Source: JALHSW01 sp963720675 (GTDB lineage: Bacteria > Actinomycetota > Acidimicrobiia > IMCC26256 > PALSA-555). Taken from it: a stretch of 64,000 bases of DNA. The stretch is taken from assembly GCA_963720675.1 (NCBI GenBank), contig CAVRGH010000005.1:124001-188000 (forward strand), written 5' to 3'. Of the stretch, positions 17,416 through 25,867 are shown piece by piece (the stretch's first letter is position 1; each line of letters opens with the position of its first letter). Below the pieces are notes generated by a model. That model saw only the letters and a list, made by a program, of their open reading frames with translations. It ran no database searches and was not told the origin of the DNA. A program made the translations under genes and the position numbers.

Positions 17416-18257
17416 CACTGAGGGCGGCGTCGTCGAGCCGCAAACGATGCATGCGGAACGCGCGATGGGCGACAGCACCGGCCTTCGCGTAGAACGGCAC
17501 CGGAGCCACCCAGGCGATCTCGGCACCCGCTACTCCATGCGATTCCCCGATGTCGGACGCGAGCGCGGCGAGAATCGCGTGCCCGGTCCCGCCGTGACGT
17601 CGGCTCGGGTCGGTCGCCATCGGCCCGATCCAGGTGGCGCGGTTCACTGAGTGCGCACCGAACGCGATCGCTGCCCCGTTCGCGTCGCGTGCGACGAACG
17701 TCGTGCCCTTCGCGATCCCGCGCGCGACTTCGTCCTCCCAGTGGGGGAACTCCTGCCGAGCGAGCTCGAGCGCACCGTCACCCGTCTCGCGTTCCACCGA
17801 GACTCCGTCCGGCGGCGCGGCGCGGTACGTGGTCGGGAGCAGCATGTTGAGTCCGTGGTCGTACGCCTCGAAGCCGAGGTCCTGGAAGCAGGCGAGCGCT
17901 TCGGTCTGGGACAGGTCGACGCCCGGCCACACGTAGCGTGGTGCGCAGTTGCCGGTGTGGATCTCGCGCACGCCTGCGGCCCGGCACTCCTGCACGACGG
18001 TCTCCACGAGCCCGCGCGACGCCGTTGCGCCGCCCGTCGGGCCGGACCGCGAGGAGCAGGATCCACGCGACGGCCACGCCGTCGAAGTCCTTGCTGACCC
18101 AAGCGATCGCTCCGGCGTCGTTCCCGAGGACCCGGGCGTCAGGACCGAAGCAGCACGTCGCGAGATCATCGGCGGTCAGGTGCTCGGCCGGGAGCGCCGC
18201 GGCGCAGACCTCGGCGAGCTCCTCGGGGCCGATCTCGCCCGGGGTGAGGTCGGTCAC
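17402..18257 (-). CDS. Tandem GNAT acetyltransferase (frameshift near 18025)
   Basis: About 284 aa, apparently with two GNAT-like halves. The first half begins VTDLTPGEIGPEELAEVC and carries WILLLAVRPDGRRNGVA, the strand and acetyl-CoA loop of the fold. The frame then breaks inside a CG run near 18020-18030 and continues as RGLVETVVQECRAAGVREIH. The second half has TWIGPMATDPSRRHGGTGHA, again an acetyl-CoA-binding loop. GTG 18257 overlaps the stop of the upstream deacetylase-like gene (GTGA), so translation is coupled. The acceptor is unknown. Confidence 0.75.
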
Positions 18258-19088
18258 CGGGCGCGTTGGAGGTCGCGCAGCTCCCGGTAGCCGATCAGCG
18301 TCGCCCCGGAGCGCTCGACCAAGTCCCGCAACGACGGGTCGGCGCAGAGGAACGCATGGTCCTCGACGCGTCCGGCCCAGTCCGGATGGGAGGCCCGCAG
18401 CTCGTCGGTGTCGATCGCGGGGTGGAGATAGACCTCGGTGACACCGGGGCGGAGGTCGAACAGCGCCTTCTCGACGTGCCGACGCGCGCCGACGCCGGAG
18501 TAGAGGATGAACTGGTCCGGGAACACGATGCCCTCCTCCTCCGCGAGCTTGCGGTAGGGGAAGCCGACGATCCGCTCGCCACCGGCGGAACCCATGCGCA
18601 GGGGCAGGTCGAAGTCGACCGCGAGCTCGAGGTAAGCGTCGAAGAACTCGGGCCGCAGCTGCAGCGCGCCCATGTGGCTGTCGAGGTGGGTCACGTCGAA
18701 GCCCCAGAGGATGGCGCGCTCTACTTGGGCGCGCAGCTCGCGTCGGACCTCGTCGAGGTCGGCGTGGTCCCACGTGTCCTCGATCGTGCGCGGGAAGCCG
18801 CCGTCGCCGTCGAGGAGGCTCGGCGACCGGGTGATCGGTCCCCACCGGTAGGTCTCCCATTCGGAGTTCAGGGTGAGGTGCACCCCCACGTCGTCACCGC
18901 GGTAGCTCGCGGCGGCGTCACGCGCCCACGGGCACGGAACCATGAGCGACGCGCTCGGTGCCCAGCCCGTTGCGCAGAGCGTCGTAGACCGCGACGTTGG
19001 CAGCGCGCGTCGAGCCGAGGTCATCGCAGTTCACGATGACGAGCTTGGCGTCGGGTGCGTGTCCCAGCTGCTCGGTGAGCGTCGTCAC
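18254..19088 (-). CDS. ChbG/HpnK (YdjC-like) carbohydrate deacetylase (frameshift near 18955)
   Basis: About 277 aa. The YdjC family removes acetyl groups from sugars such as chitooligosaccharides with a metal bound by Asp and His. Here KLVIVNCDDLGSTRAANV supplies the N-terminal Asp and THLDSHMGALQLRPE the His pair; the end has TEVYLHPAID. After DALRNGLGT the frame breaks near 18950-18960 and resumes as SASLMVPCPWARDAA. GTG 19088 has a good ribosome site (aggagcagcgac) and lies 11 bp after the thiolase gene, with the GNAT gene overlapping its 3' end, so thiolase, deacetylase and acetyltransferase form one operon. The substrate is unknown. Confidence 0.8.
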
Positions 19089-19099
19089 GTCGCTGCTCC

Positions 19100-20290
19100 T
19101 CAGGCGAGTCGTTCGATGATCGTGCCGGTGCCCAGGCCGCCGCCGCAGCACATCGTGACGAGCCCGAGCGTGGAGTCGGTGCGCTCGAGGTCGTGGAGCG
19201 CCGTGGTGACGAGCCGGGCCCCGGTGGCACCCACCGGGTGGCCGATGGCGATCGCACCACCGTTGGGGTTGACGGCCTCCATGTCGGGGGCGTGCTCACG
19301 GGCCCAGGCGAGCACCACGGAAGCGAAGGCCTCATTGATCTCGATGGTGTCGATGTCGGCCATCGAGAGCTCGGTTCGCTCGAACAGGCGGTGGGTGGCG
19401 TCGATCGGGCCGGTGAGCATCATGACGGGATCGACCCCGACGAGACACTGGTCGACGATGCGGGCGCGCGGCGTGAGCCCGAGCTCCTTCGCCCGTCCGA
19501 GGGAGGTCATGACGACGGCCGCGGCACCGTCGGTGATCTGCGACGACGTGCCCGCCGTGTGTACGCCGTCGTCACGTGCGACGGGCTTCAGCTTCGCCAG
19601 CGCGTCGAGCGAGGTTTCGCGCAGGCCTTCGTCTCGATCGACCCGGTGGGTGGTGCCGCTGGGCTTGCCGTCCTCGCCGAGGTCGGGCGCGTCGATCGGC
19701 ACGACCTCGCGCTCGAAACGACCTTCGGCCCACGCTCGCTGCGCGCGCTCCTGGGACGCGAGTCCGAGGCGGTCGCACTCCTCGCGGCTGATGCTCCACT
19801 TCTCGGCGATGCGCTCCGCGGCCTCGAACTGCGTCGCGTACTCGTACTGCTCGAAGTACGACTTGGGGATCGGTCGGCCCGGGCCGTTCGACACCGCGAC
19901 CCCGAGGGGGACGCGACTCATCGACTCGACGCCGCACCCGACGGCCGCGTCGACGACGCCGCCCGCGATGAGTGCCGCCGCGAAGTTGGTGGCCTGCTGC
20001 GAGCTCCCACACTGCGCGTCGACCGTGGTCGCGGCGACGGACATCGGAAGTCCGGCGGCGAGCCACGCGGTGCGCGCGATGTCGAAGGTCTGCTCACCCG
20101 TCTGGGTCACGCAGCCACCGACCACCTGCCCGATCTCCACCGGGTCGATGCCGGCCTCCTCGATCGCAGCCGCCTGGACCGTCCCCAGCAGCTCGGCGGG
20201 GTGGACGCTCGAGAGGCCGCCGTTGCGGCGCCCGAGCGGAGTACGCAGGGCGGCGACGATGACGACGTCGGAGTCGGCGAGTGGGTGCAC
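19100..20290 (-). CDS. Acetyl-CoA acetyltransferase/thiolase, FadA type
   Basis: A 396-aa thiolase that splits 3-oxoacyl-CoA with CoA or condenses two acyl-CoA units. All three catalytic sites are present: the nucleophile Cys94 in VDAQCGSSQQATNF, the His in NPNGGAIAIGHPVGATGAR, and the second Cys in TMCCGGGLGTG. GTG 20290 is chosen because alignable sequence (SDVVIVAALRTPLGRRNGG) begins directly after it and ggagg lies 8-9 nt upstream. It heads the minus-strand operon with the deacetylase-like and GNAT genes and lies divergent from a lipoprotein gene. With the acyl-CoA dehydrogenases in the window, a role in fatty-acid or side-chain beta-oxidation is likely. Confidence 0.9.
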   Translation of the reverse strand: MHPLADSDVVIVAALRTPLGRRNGGLSSVHPAELLGTVQAAAIEEAGIDPVEIGQVVGGCVTQTGEQTFDIARTAWLAAGLPMSVAATTVDAQCGSSQQATNFAAALIAGGVVDAAVGCGVESMSRVPLGVAVSNGPGRPIPKSYFEQYEYATQFEAAERIAEKWSISREECDRLGLASQERAQRAWAEGRFEREVVPIDAPDLGEDGKPSGTTHRVDRDEGLRETSLDALAKLKPVARDDGVHTAGTSSQITDGAAAVVMTSLGRAKELGLTPRARIVDQCLVGVDPVMMLTGPIDATHRLFERTELSMADIDTIEINEAFASVVLAWAREHAPDMEAVNPNGGAIAIGHPVGATGARLVTTALHDLERTDSTLGLVTMCCGGGLGTGTIIERLA

Positions 20291-20394
20291 GAAGTGCCTC
20301 CAGGGCGTTGGGGCCAGGTTCGGAACGGGTGGGGCTGGGTGGTGCGGTGCTGGTGGGGCGCGTTGCTGACGACGGCGCGGATGGTACCGCCCTC

Positions 20395-20400
20395 TACGCT
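20395..20400 (+). promoter_or_regulatory. -10 box of the lipoprotein gene (leaderless type)
   Basis: TACGCT lies 6 nt before ATG 20407, supporting that start over longer in-frame alternatives. Confidence 0.5.
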
Positions 20401-20406
20401 GGCCGG

Positions 20407-21264
20407 ATGCGGCCCCGACCCCTGACGGCCGGCGCGCTCGCGTGCCTGGCGCTCGTCGCGATGAGTGCCGCCTGCTCGGGGAGCGGGACCGGGGGCGATG
20501 CATCGACGACCGCCGCCACGAAGGCCGCGAAGGCTGACACCCGCGAGCTCAACGGTCCCGGTTGCCGGTACATCGTCGCGGGAACGGAGTCGCGCTCGAC
20601 ACCCGCCGGCGACACGCTCCAATACCTCACGAGCGCCGTGACCGAGCCCACCGAGTGCTACGACAAGATCACTTTCGAGTTCGACCCGGGCGACGGCCCC
20701 GACCTCCCGCCCGGCTACACCGTCGAGTACCGCAAGCCGCCGTTCATCGAGGGGATCAAGAGCTCCACCGAGGGCTTCGACGAGGCCAAGTACGTGCTCT
20801 ACGTCGAGCTGCGGCCGGTCTCCACCAAGGACACGCGCGCGTCGGCCCGCGGGGTCAGCACCTACAAGGGGAACCTCCGGCTCGCGTTCGTCCCCGACAA
20901 GCCCGGGGAGCCGGGGATGGTCCACACGACCATCGTCGAGTGGCTCGACAAGGCCCCGCCCTCGGTGCCGGGCGCCTCCACGGCCACGACGTCGACGTCC
21001 ACCACGACCAGCACGACGACCGCGACGGAGCCCGGCACGAAGAAGGCCGGCACGAAGTCGGGTTCGACGACGAGCTCGACGGCCGCGCCCACCACGACCT
21101 CGACGACGGTGGCACCGGTCGGGCCGACCACGACGACGACGCTTGCGCCGAACGACCCCGCGACCTCACGGGTGGTCTGGCTGATCGGCCTCGACTCGAA
21201 GCGCCCGTTCACCGTCGACGCGTCCAACCAGCCGCCGAAGGTCAGCATCCTGATCATGCACTGA
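20407..21264 (+). CDS. Lipoprotein with AMIN-like domain and Thr/Ser-rich segment
   Basis: A 285-aa protein with a lipoprotein signal peptide: Arg-rich start, hydrophobic stretch and lipobox SAAC with the acylated Cys about residue 23. A domain of about 120 residues follows (CRYIVAGTESRS to LRLAFVPDK), resembling the AMIN-like domain of actinobacterial lipoproteins. Then comes a Thr/Ser/Pro-rich low-complexity stretch (about residues 195-250), likely an extended or glycosylated linker, and a short C-terminal segment. It would be anchored on the outer face of the cytoplasmic membrane. No catalytic residues are visible; function unknown. It is divergent from the thiolase operon. Confidence 0.75.
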   Translation: MRPRPLTAGALACLALVAMSAACSGSGTGGDASTTAATKAAKADTRELNGPGCRYIVAGTESRSTPAGDTLQYLTSAVTEPTECYDKITFEFDPGDGPDLPPGYTVEYRKPPFIEGIKSSTEGFDEAKYVLYVELRPVSTKDTRASARGVSTYKGNLRLAFVPDKPGEPGMVHTTIVEWLDKAPPSVPGASTATTSTSTTTSTTTATEPGTKKAGTKSGSTTSSTAAPTTTSTTVAPVGPTTTTTLAPNDPATSRVVWLIGLDSKRPFTVDASNQPPKVSILIMH

Positions 21265-21304
21265 GCCCGCCAGGCGGGCCGCCGACCGGTGCAGCTCCGC
21301 CGGT

Positions 21305-22258
21305 TCAGCTGAGCAGCACGATCTTCCCGAGCTTGCCGCCCGCGACGAAGTGGTCGTAGGCCGCCGGCGCGTCTGCCATCGGGTACTCGGCCGCAACCGG
21401 GACGATGAGCGCGCCGGTGGCCAGGAGGGGGAGCACCGATCGCTCGACCGCGCGCGTCGCGGTGGCCTTGTCCTCGAGGGAGCGGGCGCGCAGCGTGGAG
21501 CCACGGATCGACGCGCGCTTGCCCATCAACGAGAGCAGGTTCAGCTCGGCAGTGGCGCCGCCGCCGACGCCGATCACCGCAATCCGGCCGCCGGTCGCGA
21601 GAGCGGCGACGTCGGCCGCGAGGTTCGGGCCACCGACGAGCTCGAGCACCACGTCGAAGGGGCCTCGCTCGGCGAAGGCCTCGGGCTCGAAGACCTCGAC
21701 CACGCCGCAGGCCGCGCCCAGCTCGGCAACCGCGGGACGGAGCGCAGCGTTGCGGACCGTCGCAACTACCTGCGCGCCGGCGCGTGCGGCGAGCTGCACA
21801 CCGGCGATGCCGACCCCGCCCGCCGCGCCATGGACCAGGACGCGCTCCCCGAGCGTGAGGCCGCACTGCGAGAACAGGGCGTCGTGCGCGGTGGTGAAGA
21901 CCTCGGGGAAACCGCCCGCCTCGCTCCAGCCGAGTACCTCGGGCACGGCGATCGCGATTCGCTCGTGCACGACGGCCAGCTCGGCCTGCCCGCCACCACC
22001 CACGATGGCCATGACCCGATCGCCCACCGCGAACCGCGTCACGCCCGGTCCGATCGCGGCAACCTCGCCCGCGAGCTCCAGCCCGGGGATGTCGGGCGGC
22101 GAGCCGGGAGGGGCCGGGTAGAGGCCGCTCCGCTGCATGATGTCGGCGCCGTTGAGGCCGGCAGCGCGCACCCGCACGAGCAGCTCGCCGTCACCCGGTT
22201 CGGGGTCGGGGTGCTCCCGCCACACCAGGGTGCCGTCGTCGATCGTGACCGCGCGCAT
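21305..22258 (-). CDS. Zinc-independent NADPH:quinone reductase-like MDR oxidoreductase
   Basis: A 317-aa medium-chain dehydrogenase/reductase. The N-terminal GroES-like domain has no zinc ligands (GLNGADIMQRSGLYP, then PGLELAGEVAAIGPGV), and the Rossmann half shows VHGAAGGVGIAGVQLA for NADPH. This pattern fits quinone oxidoreductases (Qor/PIG3 type) that reduce quinones or enones. It stands alone on the minus strand with its own -10 box, back to back with a small gene. The substrate cannot be told. Confidence 0.85.
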   Translation of the reverse strand: MRAVTIDDGTLVWREHPDPEPGDGELLVRVRAAGLNGADIMQRSGLYPAPPGSPPDIPGLELAGEVAAIGPGVTRFAVGDRVMAIVGGGGQAELAVVHERIAIAVPEVLGWSEAGGFPEVFTTAHDALFSQCGLTLGERVLVHGAAGGVGIAGVQLAARAGAQVVATVRNAALRPAVAELGAACGVVEVFEPEAFAERGPFDVVLELVGGPNLAADVAALATGGRIAVIGVGGGATAELNLLSLMGKRASIRGSTLRARSLEDKATATRAVERSVLPLLATGALIVPVAAEYPMADAPAAYDHFVAGGKLGKIVLLS

Positions 22259-22264
22259 GTCCGG

Positions 22265-22270
22265 AGGCTA
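22265..22270 (-). promoter_or_regulatory. -10 box of the quinone reductase-like gene (leaderless type)
   Basis: On the minus strand TAGCCT lies 6 nt before ATG 22258. It faces the -10 box of the divergent small gene across about 10 bp. Confidence 0.5.
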
Positions 22271-22279
22271 CGTCGGCGG

Positions 22280-22285
22280 TACCGT
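22280..22285 (+). promoter_or_regulatory. -10 box of the 119-aa protein gene (leaderless type)
   Basis: TACCGT lies 6 nt before GTG 22292. Both divergent -10 boxes share the 33-bp gap between the two genes. Confidence 0.5.
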
Positions 22286-22291
22286 CGCGGG

Positions 22292-22651
22292 GTGTCCCGA
22301 GAGTCGCTCGTGTTCTTCGACGACGAGGGCAACGAGATCGTCCTCGATGACGACGAGGCCGTTGGCCTCCTCGCGATGACCGACGGGCTCGAGCCGGCGA
22401 CGGTGTCGGCGTGCCAGCAGTGCCGCAGCCGGGTCCTGGCGTGCGCCGCCCTCGTCGACCTGCTCGATGAAGCCCCGCCGCATCCGCGCTCGACGCAGCT
22501 GCTCGAGCTCGCTGACGACGCGCCGACGCCGCATTGCTTCGTCCAGGACCTCGTGGCGACGTGCCGGCACCGCCTGTGGCGAGATCCGGGGTACGCGGAG
22601 TGGCGGGAGGCGCTCGACGCACTGCTCGACCAGCCGCGCGGCGTGCACTGA
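22292..22651 (+). CDS. Small Cys/His-rich hypothetical protein
   Basis: A 119-aa acidic protein that I do not recognise. It starts SRESLVFFDDEGNEIVLDDD, then has CQQCRSRVLAC (two Cys 3 apart plus a third), and later a His-Cys and Cys-x-His pair in TPHCFVQDLVATCRH, so a bound zinc ion is possible. No signal peptide or membrane segment. GTG 22292 is supported by a leaderless-type -10 box and by lying outside the divergent gene. Codon use looks like that of its neighbours, so it is likely real. Confidence 0.65.
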   Translation: MSRESLVFFDDEGNEIVLDDDEAVGLLAMTDGLEPATVSACQQCRSRVLACAALVDLLDEAPPHPRSTQLLELADDAPTPHCFVQDLVATCRHRLWRDPGYAEWREALDALLDQPRGVH

Positions 22652-22678
22652 CCGCGCCGACGCCGGGCTGCTCGATGG

Positions 22679-23266
22679 CTAGCGTTCGACGGCGGGGCGC
22701 TTGAACTCGTTGAGGCGCGTCCAGCTCAGCAGGTCGAGCATGCGATCGAGGTCGTCGACACGGCCCCGCTCCATGAACCGCACGAACGCCGCGTCGTCGC
22801 CCTCGATGAAGGTGGGGACGCCCCAGACTCCCCAGCGCTCGACCGCCTCGGTGTGCTCGGTCGCGAGCGTCTTCAGCGGACGGCCGCTCGCGACCTCGGC
22901 CGCGACGTCGTCGGGTGCGAGCCCGACCGAGGCGACGGCGTCGCGCAGCGTGTCCTCATGTCCGAGCTTCAGGCCGTGGTCGTGGCGGGCGGCGAAGAGA
23001 GCGAGGTGGGCGTCGAGGAACTGCTCGGGGAACGCATCTCGGACGGCCAGGCCCCACTGGAGCGCGAGGACCCCGGAACCCCAGGTGCCGGGCTCACGGT
23101 CCCAGACGTCGGGCGAGCCCTCCTCGATGTGGATCTGGTCGAGTGAGAACGGGAGGAAGCGGGCATCGAGGTCTGCGCCCTCCCGCAGCGCGGCGACCAC
23201 CGAGGCGTTGCCGTTGTACGCGAACGGGCACCGGTAGTCGAAGGTGACGGCGATGGCTCGGGGCAT
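22679..23266 (-). CDS. DsbA family oxidoreductase (FrnE/HCCA isomerase-like)
   Basis: A 195-aa cytoplasmic thioredoxin-fold protein with the DsbA helical insertion. The active-site position carries DYRCPFAYNG, with a single Cys and no CxxC, as in 2-hydroxychromene-2-carboxylate isomerase and mycothiol/glutathione-S-transferase kappa-like proteins. The cis-Pro loop is WGVPTFIEGDD. It is thus more likely an isomerase or thiol-transferase than a disulfide oxidase. Mycothiol rather than glutathione would be the thiol here. Substrate unknown. Confidence 0.78.
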   Translation of the reverse strand: MPRAIAVTFDYRCPFAYNGNASVVAALREGADLDARFLPFSLDQIHIEEGSPDVWDREPGTWGSGVLALQWGLAVRDAFPEQFLDAHLALFAARHDHGLKLGHEDTLRDAVASVGLAPDDVAAEVASGRPLKTLATEHTEAVERWGVWGVPTFIEGDDAAFVRFMERGRVDDLDRMLDLLSWTRLNEFKRPAVER

Positions 23267-23341
23267 GGGGGACTCCTCGTCGGCTCACCCAGACGCTAAC
23301 CCGCACGTGAAAGCCCGAGAACACCCTGATGGTTGCTTGGG

Positions 23342-23869
23342 TCAGTCGACGAAGCGTTTGGCGACGCCACCGAGCGCGAGCCCGAGCGCAGCGCCGGCCA
23401 TGACGTCGGACGCGTGGTGCATGCGCACGTAGACGCGGCTGGCGGCCACGAGCGCGGCGAGCGTGAACCAGGCCGGCGCAGTGCGGCGGTTGCTCAACAC
23501 CACCGCGCACATGAACGCGGTCGCCGCGTGTCCCGACGGGAACGACGACGTGATCGGGCGCCGCATCCCGTAGGGGAGCGGATCGTCGTGCTCGAAGTGC
23601 TCCTGTGGACGCACGCGTCGGAACAGCGACTTGACGGCGCCGTTGGTGATCGCCGACTCGATCCCGAGCGCCAGACTGAACCGCCCCGCGTACTTCGGCT
23701 CGCGCCGCACCAGAGCCACCCCCGCGGCGACCCCGTGCCAGAGCCGCCCGTGGTCGGCCGCCGTGGAGAGGCCGTAGAACACGCGATCGAGCACGGGCGA
23801 GCGGTGGGGTTCGATCCACGCGTCGACGCGGGTGTCGAACGCGGCGAAGCGTTCGCTGACGTCGGCCAT
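23342..23869 (-). CDS. PAP2 family membrane phosphatase
   Basis: A 175-aa membrane protein with the three phosphatase motifs of the PAP2 superfamily: KSLFRRVRP, the SFPSGHA block and SRVYVRMHHASD with the catalytic His. Such enzymes dephosphorylate lipid phosphates, for example undecaprenyl diphosphate or phosphatidic acid, outside or within the membrane. ATG 23869 is supported by a -10 box 8 nt upstream. A hydrolase of the nitrilase family lies just upstream on the same strand. Confidence 0.85.
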   Translation of the reverse strand: MADVSERFAAFDTRVDAWIEPHRSPVLDRVFYGLSTAADHGRLWHGVAAGVALVRREPKYAGRFSLALGIESAITNGAVKSLFRRVRPQEHFEHDDPLPYGMRRPITSSFPSGHAATAFMCAVVLSNRRTAPAWFTLAALVAASRVYVRMHHASDVMAGAALGLALGGVAKRFVD

Positions 23870-23877
23870 GGCCGACG

Positions 23878-23883
23878 AGCCTA
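23878..23883 (-). promoter_or_regulatory. -10 box of the PAP2 gene (leaderless type)
   Basis: On the minus strand TAGGCT lies 8 nt before ATG 23869. Confidence 0.4.
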
Positions 23884-23898
23884 CCGGCGCGACCGCGC

Positions 23899-24843
23899 TC
23901 AACCCTCGACGAGCGGGCCGTACGTCTCGGGACGCCGGGTCCGGAGGAACGGGAAGAGCTCGAGCCAGTCGCGGCGCGCGTCCAGGTCGAGGTCGACGAC
24001 GAGCACGCACGGTTCGTCGCGCGGCGCCTTGGCGAGCACGCGACCGTACGGGTCGCAGACGAACGACGACCCGTAGAACTCGAGTGGTCCTTCGACGCCG
24101 ACTCGGTTGACGACGACCATGTGGAGCCCGTTGGCGATCGCGTTCCCGGTGATCACTCGCTCCCACAGTGGTTCCGTGTCGAAGCCCGGATGATCGGGTT
24201 CGCTGCCGATCGCGGTGGGGTACACGACCACCTCGGCGTTCGCGAGTGAGTACGCGCGGGCGACCTCCGGGAACCACTGGTCCCAGCAGGTCGGGAACCC
24301 GAACGTCGCACCGGCGATCGCGACCGGGGGGTACGCGGTGTCGCCGGGGCGGAACCAGCGGTCCTCGAAGTACCCCGCCGTGACGGGGAGGTGCACCTTT
24401 CGGGTACGCGCCACGAGCTCACCCCGGGGCGACACGCAGATCGCGGTGTTGAACCCGCGCGCGTCCCCGTCGGGTTCAGGCGCCGCAGGGGCTTCGTAGA
24501 GCGACGCGTGGACGAACACGCCGGTCTCGCGGGCGAGCTCCGCAGCGAGCAGATACGTCGGTCCACCGGGGAGCGGTTCCGGGACCGCGTCGACGCCGAG
24601 CACCGACGCACCGGGCCCGCCCGGGTCGACCGCGAAGTACGGCGAGAGCGTCAGCTCCATCAGGCACACCACCGCTGCACCTTCGTCGGCCGCGGCCCGC
24701 ACGCCCGCCCGGATCGCGGCCGTGTGCTCATCGGCGTCCGCGTGCCAGCGCTCCTGCACCAGCCCGACCCGCAGGGCGCCGCGCGTCGGCGGGTCGGCGC
24801 GGGCCGGTGACTCGAGCGTGCCGAACGACCGGATCACCTGCAC
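23899..24843 (-). CDS. Carbon-nitrogen hydrolase (N-carbamoylputrescine amidase-like)
   Basis: A 314-aa nitrilase-superfamily amidase. The Glu-Lys-Cys triad is visible in CLMELTLSPYF, ARTRKVHLP and FGFPTCWDQWFPEVARAYS. The CWDQWFPE motif is typical of N-carbamoylputrescine amidase (AguB), which makes putrescine from agmatine breakdown products, but no agmatine deiminase is adjacent, so another amide is possible. GTG 24843 gives a short leader (VQVIRSFGTLES) before the alignable core; a later start is possible. Confidence 0.82.
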   Translation of the reverse strand: MQVIRSFGTLESPARADPPTRGALRVGLVQERWHADADEHTAAIRAGVRAAADEGAAVVCLMELTLSPYFAVDPGGPGASVLGVDAVPEPLPGGPTYLLAAELARETGVFVHASLYEAPAAPEPDGDARGFNTAICVSPRGELVARTRKVHLPVTAGYFEDRWFRPGDTAYPPVAIAGATFGFPTCWDQWFPEVARAYSLANAEVVVYPTAIGSEPDHPGFDTEPLWERVITGNAIANGLHMVVVNRVGVEGPLEFYGSSFVCDPYGRVLAKAPRDEPCVLVVDLDLDARRDWLELFPFLRTRRPETYGPLVEG

Positions 24844-24910
24844 GATTGCAGTCTCGCGTCGTCGGCCCGCCGACGCCCGACGCCCGACGAGAGGGGCGGG
24901 ATCGGGGTGC

Positions 24911-25747
24911 TCAGCCCGCGATCGGAACGACGGGCTCCGTGCGCTCGGCGGCGGTGCGCAGCTCCACGGCCTGCTCGGGATCGCCGCCGTGCGCGGGGCA
25001 GTACGGCTTGAACGAGCAGAAGTCGCAGAGCCGGCTCGGGTGGGCGCGGAAGTCGTCGCGTGCGCACGCGCCCTCGATCGCCGACCACAGCGCAGTGGTC
25101 CTGCGGGCGACCCCGCGACAGCTCTGCTCGGTGGGCGTCGCGATGATCGCTTCGGGCTTCGAGAGGTAGAGCAGCTGGACCCGGGCGGGACGCCGCCCCA
25201 GCATCTCCTCGCACAGCAGCGCGTAGATGTGGACGCCACCGAGGCTCTTGGACTCGAAGAACTCCGACGGCACTCGGCCCGTCTTGTAGTCGGTGACGAC
25301 GAGCTCGCCGTCGGCGTCGAGCTCGAGGCGGTCGATGATGCCGCGGATGCGCACGTTGCCGAGATCGGCCTGGAGCTTCAGCTCGAGACCGATGGGGTGG
25401 ACCGTGGTCGGATCCTCCAGCTCGAAGTAGCGGCGCACCAGCTGCTCGGCGTCGGCGTGGAAGGCCGCGCGCTCCTCTTCGGTGAGATCCAGGCCTGCGA
25501 ACTCGGGGTGTGCGGCGAGCTCGGTGATCGCGAAGTCGAGGTCGGCCAACGCGGCGTCGACCGTGCGATCAGTGGCGGGACGGCACATCATCAGCTCGAG
25601 CGCCCGGTGCACGAGGGTGCCCTTGGACGCGGCCGCCGACGGCGGCTCGGGGAGCCGGTCGAGGTACGAGAAGCGGTACGCGAGGGGGCACTCCTTGAAG
25701 CTCGAGATCGAGCTGGGGGACAGGGAGGAGGGCATCTCACGGCTCAT
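24911..25747 (-). CDS. RecB-family PD-(D/E)XK nuclease with a four-cysteine (Fe-S type) pattern
   Basis: A 278-aa nuclease of the Cas4/AddB/RecB C-terminal family. The catalytic core is GIIDRLELDADGELVVTDYK (Asp and D..K of the motif), preceded by GTLVHRALE. Four cysteines fit an iron-sulfur site: one near the N-terminus in SFKECPLAYRF and three in RLCDFCSFKPYCPAH (C-x2-C-x5-C). Stand-alone proteins like this are widespread in actinobacteria and their role is unknown. No Cas genes and no helicase are adjacent. ATG 25747 has a leaderless -10 box. Confidence 0.85.
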   Translation of the reverse strand: MSREMPSSLSPSSISSFKECPLAYRFSYLDRLPEPPSAAASKGTLVHRALELMMCRPATDRTVDAALADLDFAITELAAHPEFAGLDLTEEERAAFHADAEQLVRRYFELEDPTTVHPIGLELKLQADLGNVRIRGIIDRLELDADGELVVTDYKTGRVPSEFFESKSLGGVHIYALLCEEMLGRRPARVQLLYLSKPEAIIATPTEQSCRGVARRTTALWSAIEGACARDDFRAHPSRLCDFCSFKPYCPAHGGDPEQAVELRTAAERTEPVVPIAG

Positions 25748-25754
25748 GCTTCGG

Positions 25755-25760
25755 AGGGTA
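25755..25760 (-). promoter_or_regulatory. -10 box of the RecB-like nuclease gene (leaderless type)
   Basis: On the minus strand TACCCT lies 7 nt before ATG 25747. Confidence 0.5.
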
Positions 25761-25814
25761 CCGCCGGGGTGTGACACCGACGCGGACTCCGCCCCGCCTT
25801 GCCCCGTAACGCCG

Positions 25815-25820
25815 TACGCT
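25815..25820 (+). promoter_or_regulatory. Possible -10 box of the F420-type oxidoreductase gene
   Basis: TACGCT would give a leader of about 40 nt containing a small GCGGGC/GCCCGC hairpin and the ribosome site gaggacgg before ATG 25868. Confidence 0.35.
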
Positions 25821-25867
25821 CCCTGCGGAGCCGCGGGCGGATGCCCGCCGAGAGGACGGAGCATTCC

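Noticed and set aside
20990..21150. Microsatellite or tandem repeat in the lipoprotein gene
   Set aside because: It is a Thr/Ser-rich low-complexity coding stretch with varied codons, not a regular DNA repeat.
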